A stretch of DNA of 64,000 nt, taken from assembly GCF_000004075.3 (NCBI RefSeq), contig NC_026659.2, positions 28,228,272 through 28,292,271 on the forward strand, given 5' to 3'. Under the pieces are notes generated by a model that saw only the letters and a program-made list of their open reading frames with translations, ran no database searches and was not told the origin of the DNA. The DNA is from Cucumis sativus. Its lineage: Eukaryota > Streptophyta > Magnoliopsida > Cucurbitales > Cucurbitaceae. Positions 1 through 13,178 of this stretch are shown here, piece by piece (positions within the stretch are counted from its first letter, which is position 1; each line of letters opens with the position of its first letter). The position numbers and the translations under genes are program-made.

Positions 1-495
1 AACAAAAAAAAATCATCAAACTTATTTTAATCAATTAAAGTTTTTTTTCTTTAATTTTATTTCCACCTACCATAATTCCTCTAAATTATATATCCCTAAT
101 AAATTTTTGCTGCATTTTATTTGTTTATTTATAAGGTTTTTTCAGTTTTATGACGTTGATTTTATGGCGGAGATGATATAAATATACGTAACCTCAAACG
201 TTAAAGTTAACTATACTTTTTATTGAAGTTTTAAAAAGTTTCACATTTTTATACGTGTATTCGTTATATATTATATACTAAGATATAGCTTTCCTTTTGA
301 ATCTCAATCTTATCCATCCTCTTGATTTGTTAATACTCTTATAAATTAAATACGTTAGTTTTTCTTTATGATTTTATGTAACCGTAAAAAGAAAAATCTT
401 CGGCATGTAATCTATGTGGCTGTTTGATTATTTTAGTTAAAGTTCAATGTTATAATTTTATACGGCATGTATTCCATCTGGCAATTTCACTTATT

Positions 496-1026
496 CAATC
501 AAGTTAGTGTGTATATATATATATTTCAATTTATCAAAATTAAAGACCATTTCGTTATTTTTTCTAAAAAATGTTTATATTTTATAATTTCTTACCATAA
601 TTTGAAAAAATATAAAAAGGAAAATTAAAAACCATTTCGTTATTTTTTCTAAAAAATGTTTATATTTAATAATTTCTTACCATAATTTTAAAAAAATAAA
701 AAATGAGGTTTTATTTATTATTGTTATTTTAAAATTCGACTTGGTTTTTTTAACGCATTAATAAAAAGTAGATAATTTTAGAGATAGAATAAATAAAATT
801 GGTCGTTATATAAATAAAATTGTTGTAAATATGCAATCAAGTTAGTATATATGTATTTCAATTTATCAAAATTAAAAACCATTTCGTTATTTGAAAAAAA
901 AATGTTTATATTTAATAATTTCTTACCCTAATTTCAATCATCGTGGAGTATTAAGAGTTATATACTTAAGAAAAATAAAAAGGAAAATATAAGTTTTTAT
1001 TTATTATTGTTATTTTAAAATTCGAA
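496..1026. repeat. Local imperfect direct repeats
   Basis: The motif caatcaagttagt occurs at 496 and 834. A segment starting ccatttcgttatt, followed by atgtttatatt and atttcttacc, occurs at 547, 632 and 879. The tail tttattattgttattttaaa follows the second and third copies (about 713 and 996). The copies differ by small indels and substitutions, so this is an old local duplication, not a recent satellite. Confidence 0.7.
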
Positions 1027-1045
1027 TTGATTTGTTTGAGGAAAC

Positions 1046-1200
1046 TTTTAAAAATAGTAAAATTTACGAAATATTTACCATCTGTAACAAATTCTATCAT
1101 GATAGTCATTAATATGCGATAAAAGACTCTGAGTGATACAATCCAAAATTTTGCTATAACTCGTAAATATTTTATTTTATTTTACTATTTTTAAAAATGG
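1046..1200. repeat. Foldback MITE-like element, family 1
   Basis: The left end (ttttaaaaatagtaaaat...) is the inverse complement of the right end (...actatttttaaaaatgg). Inner arms carry atatttac and caaattctatcat on one side and ccaaaattttgctataac on the other. The same termini and inner motifs recur near 11973, 32694, 33602, 35935, 37152 and 44216, which is the pattern of a non-autonomous foldback element. No coding capacity is seen. Confidence 0.55.
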
Positions 1201-3206
1201 CACTTTTTTAACACATTAAAATAAAAAATCAACAATTTTATAGATAGAATATATAAAAGTATTTGTAATACAGATAAAGTTGTTGTAAATATTTAAAAAT
1301 ATATAACAAAATACTATTGACCATCGAATTCTGTAATTGATGGAAAATTTGTAAATTTGTACACGACAGACAGAAATAGTTCAAACTTTCATAATGCAAA
1401 TTAAAAGTGAGCATCGGTCAATTAGAGTCATCTTTTAACTAAATTGTCATCGAACCCACTTTAGTCGCTTTAGTAAATGTTCAAACTTTTTCGATCGTTG
1501 AATAATAAAAATCGATTGATTTTTGTTGATCTTTTGATCTATATTGATTTATATTTGGTCGATAAAGTTTCAAAAGTGAAAATTTTGATAAAATTGACGT
1601 TTACGTTGGTCTCCAATATTTAAAATTCATTTATAAATGATTCCTAAGTACATTTGACAAATGTAAGATAATAATGACGACAACTTGAAGATATTATCAA
1701 AATTTGACCTCGAACTATATTATCTAAATCAACTTTCATATATCATTGGATTTTCATAACCCTTATGAGTACAAGCAAAGAATCATTTTTTTTTTCTTTT
1801 GCTTTCTTTCTCTCTTTCGTTTTCTTTTTCCTTCTTTCTCTCAATTACCGATTGAAGCTTTGGGAAGATAGTTGGTTTGAATTATTAAATTGTATAAAAA
1901 GAGAAAAGTTGAGAAGACAAAATGTAAAGTAAGGGAAAGTTGGGTGACGATGCCACGAAATGACACCAAAATTGCAAGCCAAGTGAAAATTTGTACATGG
2001 AAAAGTTTGGTGTACTAAACTTTGATCATGTGGGTATTGTACCCAAATAATTAAATTGTTGCCTATTGTTTTCATCTTTTCGTTGACATTTAAACTTTGG
2101 TTGTGCTTAATAATAATTTATTTCTCTTTTGTTTTTTAAAAAGACAATTACTAATTATTATTATTATTTTTAAAAAATATATTAATTGAAATTTAGACTT
2201 GGAGGAAAAAAAACAGTAGATTTGAATAGTACAAAAGTTCTAGTAATTTTAATTTCAAATAAGTTGGAAGCGAGTTTGAAATCATTTGGAATATAGGCAA
2301 AAACGAATTTGGTCTTGTGTTTAGATAAACACATTAAATAGTCGAACCCTTTTTCGTTTTCTCAAATAGCAGAGTACGCATGGATCAATTTTTTAAAATA
2401 TTTATATACTTTTATACACATAAAAATACTTAGTTTAAAATTTCTTTAAAATTCAATCCAAACATAATTTTAATTTTAATGTGCTATATTCATATGTATC
2501 AAAATATTTGAATAGTAAGAAGAAAAAAACCAGGAATTATTAGTAAAAAGGCAATGTAAAGTTGACTTCAAAAATTATACTAATATTGTATTAGTTTTCC
2601 TTAATGATTGGTCATAGCCATTGTCAAAAAAAATTTATTGGTTTCTTTTTAGTCTTCATTTTTCACTCTTTTAACAAACTTTGTTAGCGCCGTAAATTAA
2701 CTACTAACTATCGTTAACAAAAGTTTAACTGATATTTGTATGTGTTTGATGATTAATAAATTTTCGATTCAAATTATCTCACCTTTAATTTGTATGGACC
2801 ATCTCTTCCTTTTCTTACCAATATCCACAAGTACTTTTAAAATCATATAAACACTATTAAATAACTACTTTGGAAAAGAACTTAATACTAATATCCATAA
2901 TTACTTTTAGAATAATATAAACTAACTGCTTTGAAAAAGAACTTAAAATGAACATGTAATTGATATGTGATTTTGGAAGATTTAATCATAATTTGTTTTA
3001 CCAAACATAAAAAGCACTTAGGAATATTTTATAGTTACTTTTTCCTTTTTTAATGTCAAAATCAATCCCAAAATCTAACCTTGAATATTAAAAGTTGAGT
3101 AGAGTCGAATTGAGATAGTAATTTTAGGTTAAGGATCAAAATAAATATTTAGTTTGAAGCTTTCATCACACTTAAATAGTTGTAAAAATAACAATTAGAT
3201 TGAAAA

Positions 3207-3396
3207 TAATTAAATAGATAACAACATTTTAAAAAATTTATAAACATAGTAAACTTTTTCAAAATATATCAATCATAGAAATCTTTCACTATAGACCATG
3301 TTACAAATATAATCTAATAGACTATAAAAGTATATTACTGATAGATTTTACTATATTTGCAATTTTTAAAAAATGTTGCTATATACTTAATTATTA
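3207..3396. repeat. Foldback MITE-like element, family 2
   Basis: The left arm reads taattaaatagataacaac then attttaaaaaatttataaac and atagtaaa. The right arm, inverted, reads taattaagtatatagcaac then attttttaaaaattgcaa and atatagtaaaat. The core has short agactat/gatagattt motifs. Related copies lie near 7850-8005, 33782-33905 and 36985-37115. Confidence 0.55.
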
Positions 3397-4314
3397 GGAA
3401 CACCCGCAAAAATAGCAAAAAATAAATAAATGATAATATTGTCAATATCACTACATTTTTTAAGTTGAAAAATGAGCAAATTTAAAAGTCGATATCTCTT
3501 AATAACTCTCCGATAGTCCTTTCAAAGTAATTTGATATTACTAATTATTTGTCATATTTTTCATGTTTACAATATGTAAAAAAATAATATCATGGACTGT
3601 TTTTTTATAAGTATTTTTGTTATCTGATGCAATTATTCTATAAGAGTTTACAAAAATAGCAAAAAAATTTATAATAATAGAGTCTATGTCACTTACATTT
3701 TCAAATTTACAAAAATAGTAAATTTAAAAGTAGATTATTGTTATATTTGCCAAATTTGCAATATACAAAACATAGGTATTATTCTAAATTGTTTCATAAA
3801 AAATTGTCATCAATTATAATTACGGTTAAAATAAAAAAAGAATATATATATATAAAAGTCGTGTGTGGGGGTCCACGGTCATGAACCTAGGCGTGATTTA
3901 GACAAAAGCTATTTTTGTTTCGGTAATCGGTACTATGTTTTAAAATTATTGGTGGCCTAATCTAAATCGTATACCTTAGAGTGGTCACGTTTTTTTCGTA
4001 ATAAATAATTTCAATTTCTTCTTTATTAATTTTCCCCCCTCGTGATGCCATTGTCATATTGCACAGACGTTGTTTATATTATAATTTTAACCACAGAAAA
4101 AGAGAGAGATATTAAAAAAATATTAAAATTTGAAATTATGTCTTAAGCTAAATATTATTAAATTAAGATTTCTATTTTATGGCAAAACTTCCTATTTTAA
4201 AAATTAGTCCAAATATATATTAAAGATCATAGCAACATTTTCCGGTTAACTTTCCTCCATTTCTATCAACCTTTTTAAGGCCAATAAATATGGGTTGGTT
4301 GGATTAAATCTCGA

Positions 4315-4374
4315 GGGTGCAGGGGGGGTTGGGAGGGGGCATCTAACCTATATTATTATTATTATTATTATTAT
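4315..4374. repeat. G-rich tract followed by TTA microsatellite
   Basis: Positions 4315-4339 hold four guanine runs of 3, 7, 3 and 5 bases separated by 4, 2 and 1 bases, which fits a G-quadruplex pattern. About 10 bases later a TTA/ATT trinucleotide repeat of about eight units runs over 4350-4374. No gene is near enough to assign a role. Confidence 0.6.
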
Positions 4375-5285
4375 CTTCAGATTTAGAGTGATTTTGTGAA
4401 GAAAATAAAAATAAAAATAAAAATTAAGTTTAATGTATTTTAAATTTAGGGTGGGTTGTTATTTTTTATTTTTTGATCCATGGGCAGGAAATAAAATTGA
4501 GTGAAGGTTTGAAGTTATTTGTTACGAAGGTTTGGATTTAATCTTAGCATTTTAAGATGTGAATGTTCTTTCAAAACGTCCTTTTATTTTGTCGGTGTAC
4601 TTTCACAATGTATTTTTATTGTTTTATTGTTTTGGTCCTTGTACAAATATATTTTAAAAAATACTGTAGAGGTTGCAATGGTAATTTTTAAAATCAAAAT
4701 AATGATGTATTTTCTCCATAGAACTGGCAGAAAATAGTAATTACAGGAAAAAATCAATTTGTTTTCATAAACTTAAGTTGTATAATTTTATTTTACTTTA
4801 AGAAATTATCATTATAAAATTATTAATAAAGAGAGTTTCACATGTGTAAGACTCTTTTTAAATGTAATGATTAATATAAAATAGAGACAAATGCAAAAAT
4901 CAAAATAAATGGTATCCATTTTTCCCTTGCTTGTCTTCATCTAGCTGCAAATCACTAACCAAATTTCTAAATTAAGTCAGATATGAAAGGTTAAGGATAA
5001 AATTGTAAAAGTTTTTTTTATATATATATATATTCATAATTGTTGTAATTAATTTGTAAAATGAAAGGAAAAAAGAAAAAAGAAAATTGTCAGATATGGG
5101 AAAATTGTTGGAACAATCTTATTCGCATTAGCCCAACAAGAACTCAAAAGGGAATTGGCCCAAGTATTCCCTGGGCCCATTGTACCCATTTCCAACCCCT
5201 GCTGGATCGGTAAGATTAAAGGAAAACTAGTATGAAAAAATGGAATTGTTCGCGATTAGGTTCAAAATAATTAAGTGTATAACGA

Positions 5286-5395
5286 TAATTTTTTTAAAAA
5301 ATATAGTAAAATTTATCTACGATAGAATTCTATCATTGATAGACTATACTATAAATATTAACCTACCATAGACTTTGTTATATTTTACCGTACAC
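5286..5395. repeat. Probable short foldback element, family 1-like
   Basis: The stretch has atatagtaaaattta then cgatagaattctatcattga and agactata, then a right arm with ctttgttatattttacc. This is the same motif set as the other foldback copies, but shorter and less symmetrical. It is probably a decayed member. Confidence 0.35.
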
Positions 5396-7849
5396 ACCAC
5401 GTAACCCATATTTATTTTATTAGTTAATTGTTTGAACATTTTCAAATATACATAAAATCTAAAATTTTATTATATTTTATAAAACTCACAAAGTATATAG
5501 AACCAAATAAAATCAAAGAACCCCAATTAATGCAAAAGTAATAGTATATAGATGAAATCCCCGAGGTTATTTTAAAGTAACGCCAAATTGAAAATTGGCT
5601 TTTCTCGTCACCCATGGCATCGGCCCTGGCGTATTTCACTAATTTCCAAATGAGTACACCATTTGGATCAATCGCCTGCTATGATAACTTCAAATTACAC
5701 AAAGAAAAAACAAAGGATAAATTATTCCGAATTGCAGCAACATGAAGCTAAGTTAGCTAACAATTACTGTCCATTGAATTTAGAAGACAAAACCATGTTC
5801 TATGATTTAACAACCACCAAAAAATTAGCCAAACTTATTTTTAAGATAAGTTCATCATCAAAGCATGAGATATCCTGAGTTTTATCAAAAAAGCAAAATT
5901 ATGAAGATGGTTGTGAAGAGCGAACAATATAGATATTAACATGTATATTGTCTTAACCCTAAGAATCTCATATATGAAAAGAAAATGTAAAAATTGAACA
6001 CAAGTGTTGCTATGACAATTCATTTGATCCCTTTATGTCGAGCCTAGAACCTTCTAGTGATAACATTTTCGACAATTTCCTTTTGAATAAAACAATAGGA
6101 AGTAAATCAAGAGGAGGAAGAGGGTACACAATATATTGTGGTAGCAACATGAACAATAATTTTTGGAAGGTACCAAAGTCAAAGACACCGATGATATATT
6201 CGAAATGGACAATATCAAATCACTCTTCTTACTTTTTTTGTTATGTTTTGTAAATAATTTTTTTCCCTCTATCCATCACCATTTTGTATTAATTTATATA
6301 TCAGTTAATATCAAAATTAGGTTTATTATAAAAAAAACAAATAATTATAAAATATGATAGTCAACAATTTGATTTGCATTGAACAACACGTGTTGAAAAA
6401 AAATAAAAAAAGATTTATGAATTAATTCAATAATGAAAAGAAAAACCATAAAATTTATCTTTGTTTGTAGATTTGAACTTCTTCAAGAATACATGTTAAT
6501 TAACATTAAATCAACTATATTAATTAAATTCAACCAGTTGTGCTATTATACAATTGAAAAATAAATTAAATATACCAATTTATATCATTAAACTTTAAAG
6601 GTTTTTGTGAATTTATCAATTTAATTAACTTTTTTTAAGAAAATTATTAAATACAATTTCTAATTTGTTATAATTTAAACTATTAGATTAATGTACATAA
6701 ATTCTTCTAACTTAAATAAACTTCTTCAAAATTGATGCACGTGGAATAAAAGAAATTATAAGTGAATCTAATTTCATTTATGTTTAAGAAAATTTGTTAG
6801 CTTAATTGATAAAATTACAAGAACAAAACGAATTTATGTTATTTTAAAGTGAATTTAAGTTTTTAATTGGAAAATTGGATGTGTGCACAAACTTGAGGAA
6901 TACACAACACGTTTAGAGCATTCCCCCTTTTGCTTGTAAGTTACATCACCCGAAGTATAAAGGACATAATTTTAAATTTTGTTAATGCAAAAAGTACTTT
7001 TGGTTCATCTTTTTTCTTTAAAATACAATTCAATAAAATTCAACCTCATTTTAATCCTTAAGTATTTGTGTAGATAAATACAAAAAAATTTCCTTGTATT
7101 TTTCTTAAAGCTCTATGGAATTGCATGGGCCAATAATTTAAAAACGAAAACGACTAACTAGGGGGGGAGTCTACATTGAACTTTGCATTTTTTTAGGGTA
7201 AAAGTATTATCAATTTGGAAAATAGATAGTGATTCTTTAACCGCTTTTAATGTTATTAAATATTGAACTCGTCAACCCTATGTTTATATTAATTACAATT
7301 TTCATGTCAAATTACACTTATTTTAATTGATTAAAAATATATATAATTATCTATGAAGGAAGAAGAGTTATTTATTTTGTTTTATTTTGGAATGTTTTCG
7401 AATATAGCAATATTTTTTTATTTTATTTTTTAATTTGTAAACGACTCAAATAGATATATATTATTCGAGCAAGAAAAAGTCAATGTATTTATAGATATTC
7501 TTAACAATTTTGCTATTTAAAACACTTTTCCTTTTATCTACTTTTCTATTGCAAAGACAAAAATGGAATGAATTTGTATGGTAATTAGATAATCCAAAAA
7601 TCACGATTGGATTGAACGTTTTAGATTCAACATACAATACAAAACTTATTTCCATTTTATAGCTTTCAATCTAATCATATTTTTCATTGTTTTCACGTCT
7701 CTCAAATTCCCTTTTTACTACTGTTTTTCAAACACTTGTCTAACTATAAATAATTATGACTAAATTATTTCAAACGCATAAGATGCTATTATTTATCATA
7801 TTATTAGTAATCAAATACAAAATGAAAATAAATCTAAAAAACTTAAAAA

Positions 7850-8005
7850 CATGTGGTAGTTGCAAATATAACAATTAAATTCTAATAGACCATGCAAATC
7901 TCTCTAGATTATAAGAATCTATCAAAAATAGAAGTCTACCACCAATCAATTTTGCTATATTTACAATTATTTTAAAATGTTGCTATATATTTAATTATTA
8001 TTTAT
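7850..8005. repeat. Partial foldback element, family 2
   Basis: The right end (ttttgctatatttacaatta then ttttaaaatgttgctatata, ttaattatta) matches the family 2 terminus at 3360-3396 closely. The left end begins around gttgcaaatataac and is eroded. Core motifs include tctagattataagaatctat. Confidence 0.45.
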
Positions 8006-11000
8006 AAAACCATCACGAATTATAATTAGAGATTTTTTCAAAAATATAAAAATTGACACTATTTACGCTCAATAGAACAAAACCATTAAAATAGCAATAT
8101 TTATTACACTTGATTTTTTAAAAATATTTTGTCAAATGTTTTTTTCTTGTGATTTTTTTTTTAAATAATAGAAAATATTTTGTCAAATGTTATTATTATT
8201 ATTTAAAAAAAATAATAGAAAATATAATTAAAATTTCGTAAGTTTTATGGTATGAATTGAGCGTAAAACGTTGCATGGGCAGGGTAAGGCAAGGTGAACA
8301 GCGTGACTCGTCACTTTAAAAGGAAGTCCGTTAGGCAATCAGTAACCACGTGGGAATTCCCCAAACTTTAGTCATCACGTGAAATGGAAATTCAAATTTA
8401 ACCCCTTCATGAAATTTTATTACATTTCGGCCACGCAATTATCTGCATGGCAACATATTTGTAAAGTCAAAATAAATAAATAATCCCATAAATCGTTTAT
8501 TATTATTTTAAAACGATGGATGAATCGATCTCATAACACATCACTAATTCTTTGCTCAATAAATAATATTCCTCTTAATACAATTATGTGTGTACTTTAA
8601 TTCTTTGGTATATTTTAATATTGCAGGGAATAGTATTTATACCAATTTAATTATTGAAATCATGCACTTAAGAAATCTCTTTATATTTTAATGTGTGCAT
8701 CTTTCTCTTTTATGTTTTTAATAAATGTTTGTAATAATAAATTTTTTAGTATAATTTTATCAAGATAAATGACAAATAATTTTCATGCAAGCTACAGGGA
8801 AAGACATTTTCAAAATTTATAAATGAACGTTAAAAAATACCATTTTTACTTTATAAAATCAACAAAACCATCCGTACGTGATGAAATTTTCTATCCAACG
8901 TTAATTTGTAACAAAAAGAAATTTAAAAAAGTTCTATTCTAATGTGTTAGTCTTCAAATAATTTAATTAGTTTTACAAAAATACTGGAAAATAGAGTTAA
9001 TAGTGAAAATTGTAAAATTACTCGAAAATAGAGTTAATAGTGAAATTTGTGGTAATTTGAAAAGGGAAAATAGTGGAAAATGTACGCTCATGTGGAAAAT
9101 TGCTGCAGCATGGTTGATCTGACATTGAAGAACTTTTAGCCCCCACTATTGTGAATTATTGGTGATGGTGGATTTTATTTATTTTATTTTATTAAGTGCT
9201 TTTTTTGAAGAAAATTATTTATCAAAGTTATTTTGTTATAGGTTTAGAGGGTTATATATATATATAATTTAAATTTGACATTAACAATATTTTTTAAGGG
9301 CTTTTTCTAAAGAAGAATATTTGTTAAAGTTGGTTTGTTAACATGATTGGTATGATATTCTTTTATTTTTTTAAACCAAAAGTTTAATACTTGTGAGCAA
9401 TGGTACTGAAAAATGATGTTTGAAATGAAGGTTCACATATTTGATTTATTGATTTGTTAAGTGTGAGAGTTCAAGCTTTTTTAATCATCAAAATTGTAAT
9501 TAGTACTTTCAATCACTCAAGAGAGAAATAGTAAGAGGGAAAAAAAAAGGCAACAAATTCATACCAACATTAAAGGTAGATTCTCATTTAATGCTTTTGT
9601 AAAACTTAAATTATTCCGACCTCTCTAATTTTGATTAAATTAGTGAAAAATTAAATCTCACATTAAATTTTATTTTCTTTATTGTTTAATAAAATAATTG
9701 AAAATAAAGAAACTCAAACCACCAACTTTAAAAAAAGTTAATGCATACCAATTACCGCTAAACAACACTCCTTTTTAACAATTGATAACTATCAAATGAC
9801 TTTATAATATGTTGTCATGATGTTTGGAGGATGGGTCCATGCAATATCAAGAAATGCTTTTTAAATTTGCATTAATGTTAGTTTTGCTAATACATGACAT
9901 AGTAATACAAATATAATTTTTATACCGTTTATACAACTCTTATAAATATAGCAAAATTTTATTTATTTATTAATAATTTCATATAGGTGAAATTTGGTAG
10001 AATCAATTTCATTTTTTTTTGTACAATTTATAAATTCATATATAAATTGATTAAAATGGGCAATATCTGCAATTTGAGTGGCTACAGAATTGGCCACGTA
10101 TGTTAAACAAAAGCATATCACATTGAAGCTTTGGAATTACGTGGTTGTACTTGTACCAAGAAATGGAATGTCATGGCGTTGGAGATATAACAATCCGGGC
10201 GAACCAAATTGGAGGATGGAAGAAACCCAACGATACCACACTTTCCTTATGAACGAAAATGTTAGAACAGAGAGCTTACAAACAGCTTGGCCTACCTGAC
10301 TTAACTTAACTTAGCAAACCTTCTCGAGTAGAGTTGAGTTTGTAATTGTGGAAAGCTCAAAAAGGAAGTATTTATGTACACATTATGACTTAGATATTGA
10401 TAAGAATGATCTAACGATGATAAATTAACAAATGTAACAACAAATTATTACATTAATATTAACAGCTTCTCAGATTCGAGGCAGTAAAGTAGAGACCAAC
10501 ATGAGTTTTGCCATGTAATTGACTCAAGCAAGTAGGGAAGAGAGTCTGTTTGCTGCATGCTGTGTTATTAGATATGGATAGACAGAGGGGGGGAGCTGGA
10601 GCTCTAGAGATGGTAGTAGATAAAGTGACAATTATATTCAATGTGTGTAATTTGTCTGCTCGAGAAAAACATCATTGTGAGCGATATGAAAAACATTATT
10701 ACTGTGAGCAATCTGAATAGTGTTACGATTGTCACAATGAAAAAGAGTAATAGAGTTTTAAGGAGTTTTCATGTCAGCAAAAAGCAATTCAAAGTCAAAC
10801 ACTCTCAAAGGTACGTAGCATTAGTAAGAGCTTGATATTAACAATAATTAATAATGGAGGAGAATATTTGAAAAAGTTGAGGTGAATAACAAAGTTAAAA
10901 TGTGTATTAACGTAAATAACCAAGTAATAAATCACTTTAATTATTAGTAAACAAATGGTAGGTGAATTTTTTTTATCCACCCAACCCAACTTTGTTGTCT

Positions 11001-11972
11001 TTAGAGTTTACAGTAACTTAATTGTTCGTACTGTTTAAATGACTTAACAATTGGAACAACGTAGACTATTGAATTTGATCCAATCTTAATTTTATCATTA
11101 ATTGGATTATATTAAAAATTTCCTTTTATTGTCGGTTAAATGGGTTGAGCTTTAGGTTATAATCACGATAATATATACAAATTGGAATATATATATTTGT
11201 ATTTTTTTAATGTATTTCTTTTAAGATTATTAGGAGGATTTGTTCTTCTTCTTTATAACTGTTTTATAAATATCATAAATATCTGATATTTAAGATTACA
11301 CGATTTTAATTATTAGTAATTAGTTAGATGTGATAATATAAATTTAATTAAAATCATTTTAAAAAAACATTTTCAAATATAGTAAAAGAAACTCATATAA
11401 ATTTTACAAAATATAATAAAATATCACATCTTGAAAATGGTCATTTAAATTATCTTTTCTTTAACTTAATTAATTTAAACTGGTTAATAATAATGATAAT
11501 AACAACAATCCAATAACTCAATCAATTAACATTTGTACTACAATTTGAGGTAGATGCAGCTATAATATTCAACTCATTATTTGCTTCTTAAATTGATTGT
11601 AAAATAATTTAAAATAGGTTTGCCAATTAGAAATCCCATCAAATTAATTGGAATCTTACCAAATAAGATTTTTTGAATTTTTTTTGATAGGATGTATGTA
11701 AGATTTTACATTAAATCAAATATGGACATATTCAACTTTATCACAAAATTTTGTAAAGAGGTAAAATCCAAATTAGTCAAACTATATATGGTTGATAACA
11801 AACTAAAAGATTACAATGGTTACGTATTGAATCCCTTGTCAAAATCAAACGGGAGTTGAACTAAAAAATTTAAAGGTAAAAGAAAATGTTGAAATCAATT
11901 TTGTTATAATTGAAAAATGTGATTGCAACGTACTTCTACGTAATACAAAAAAAATTAGAAGTCGATAAAAAA

Positions 11973-12170
11973 TTGTCAAAAATAACAAATTTGATAAAAT
12001 ATCTACAATATATATCAAAATTATATTTCAGATTATATTAATAGTAGACATTGCTGATAATTTTCTATTAGTGACATTGATAGAAGTCAGTTTTTATCAT
12101 TTATAGAATCCAAAATTTTACTATAACTTATAAATATTTTAATTTATTTTGCTACTTTTAAAATTATTCA
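11973..12170. repeat. Foldback MITE-like element, family 1
   Basis: The left arm is tgtcaaaaataacaaatttg with ataaaatatctac; the right arm is ccaaaattttactataac, ttataaatattttaattta and ttttgctacttttaaaat. Inner motifs are attagtgacattgatag. The arms are inverted copies and match the other family members. No coding sequence is seen. Confidence 0.5.
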
Positions 12171-12890
12171 AAAATTGGTCGTATTAAACAACATTAAACA
12201 TGAAACACAAATTTAACTTCAAAACCTACTGGGCTCTCGAAGCTAAATAACATCGAACTCAATATTTTAGCAAATACTCCAAACGAAAAACAAGTTTAAC
12301 AAATTTAGTTTCTAATTTTTAAGTTCTTGTATCTTTTTGCCGTTGAAAGTATTTAAAAAATTATAAATTCATTCTTGAAAGTTTAATTTAGTAACAAATC
12401 TAAATATTTAATGCTATCATAATTGTGTTGTTTCTTGACTCAACTACAAGGGGTCGAGATTTTTTTTTTCCCGAGATAAATAAATTTTTAATCTAATTCA
12501 TTAAAACTCGTTATTAACGATCTAAACATAACTCAACTCGTGTGACACATGCAATCGAAAATAAAATATCATAGACTTTAGAGACGGAATTAAGTAAAAT
12601 TCTTAAGGTATATTCGCGCACCAAACTTATTTGTTAAAAAAAATGATATTATTATAATTTTCTTTTATATTAATCAAATAAAAAAAGATCGACTTTTTCT
12701 TTTTTAAAAAATAATTATTAAATTCTAATCACTGACTTGCGTGTACTGATTTTCTACCAATAGAAATAATATACAAACAATCATTTTTTTCGTAAAGGAA
12801 ATATTAATTAATAACAATTTACATTTTAAAGAAAATGAAAAAAGAGAAAAAAATAAAACTAAAAAAGAAATAATTATTTAATGAACCATT

Positions 12891-13178
12891 TTCGCACTGG
12901 TGGGCCCCACTGTAGGAGTATTTCTGAATCTCTTTCTTTCTCTCTCTTCCCTAAAATGCTTCGCCGTCGCAGATCATCGAAGAAAAAGCTGCTCTGATTT
13001 CTGTGGGAGAGAGAGATAGAGAGATAGAGAGAGAGAGAGAGAAAAGAGAAAAGAGAAAAGAGAAAGAAGAGAGGCTGAGCGATTAACTGGCCGCCGGAGC
13101 TCTAATTATGGCCGCATAGGCACAGCAAGGGGCAGGTCCCTGGCAGCGCAGGATTGCCTCGACTGCTGTAAGTGACTG
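12891..13178 (+). promoter_or_regulatory. Probable promoter and 5' leader of the OTU gene, with two uORFs
   Basis: This segment leaves the AT-rich background. A GTGGGCCCCAC motif lies at about 12900, resembling TCP-factor (GTGGNCCC) or site II elements. A CT-rich tract follows at about 12930-12952, typical near plant transcription starts, and then a purine tract (13005-13073) of GA and AAAAG repeats. Two short upstream frames precede the main ATG at 13179. One is at 12956-12997 (13 codons, very basic, with four Arg in a row and a Lys triplet). The other is a 3-codon frame at 13108-13119. A gtaagt at 13168 could be a leader intron donor, so the exact leader structure is uncertain. Confidence 0.5.

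Larger units (their letters stand above)
1..12890. other. Gene-poor, AT-rich intergenic region
   Basis: I see no supportable gene in this stretch. Open frames are short (up to about 75 codons), of AT-rich composition, unlike any family I know, and without convincing splice partners. It holds local direct repeats (496-1026), foldback MITE-like elements (about 1046-1200, 3207-3396, 5286-5395, 7850-8005, 11973-12170), a G-rich tract with a TTA microsatellite (4315-4374), a cluster of GGCCCA/TGGGCC motifs (about 5125-5185) and two G-boxes (8347 and 8376). Degenerate frames near 5660-6250 and 10078-10300 could be decayed transposon or gene remnants, but I cannot identify them. Confidence 0.7.

Noticed and set aside
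5663-6253. Two short plus-strand frames (71 and 72 codons) as possible exons of one gene
   Set aside because: No recognisable domain, no convincing splice junction between them, and composition like the surrounding AT-rich DNA. At best a decayed remnant.
10078-10299. 73-codon plus-strand frame with a Trp-rich stretch
   Set aside because: No family recognised, no splice partner and no promoter context. Could be a transposon remnant, but nothing supports a gene call.
13005-13073. Purine tract with GA and AAAAG repeats as a CRISPR-like or regulatory array
   Set aside because: It is an ordinary 5'-leader microsatellite of a plant gene; there are no spaced identical repeats.
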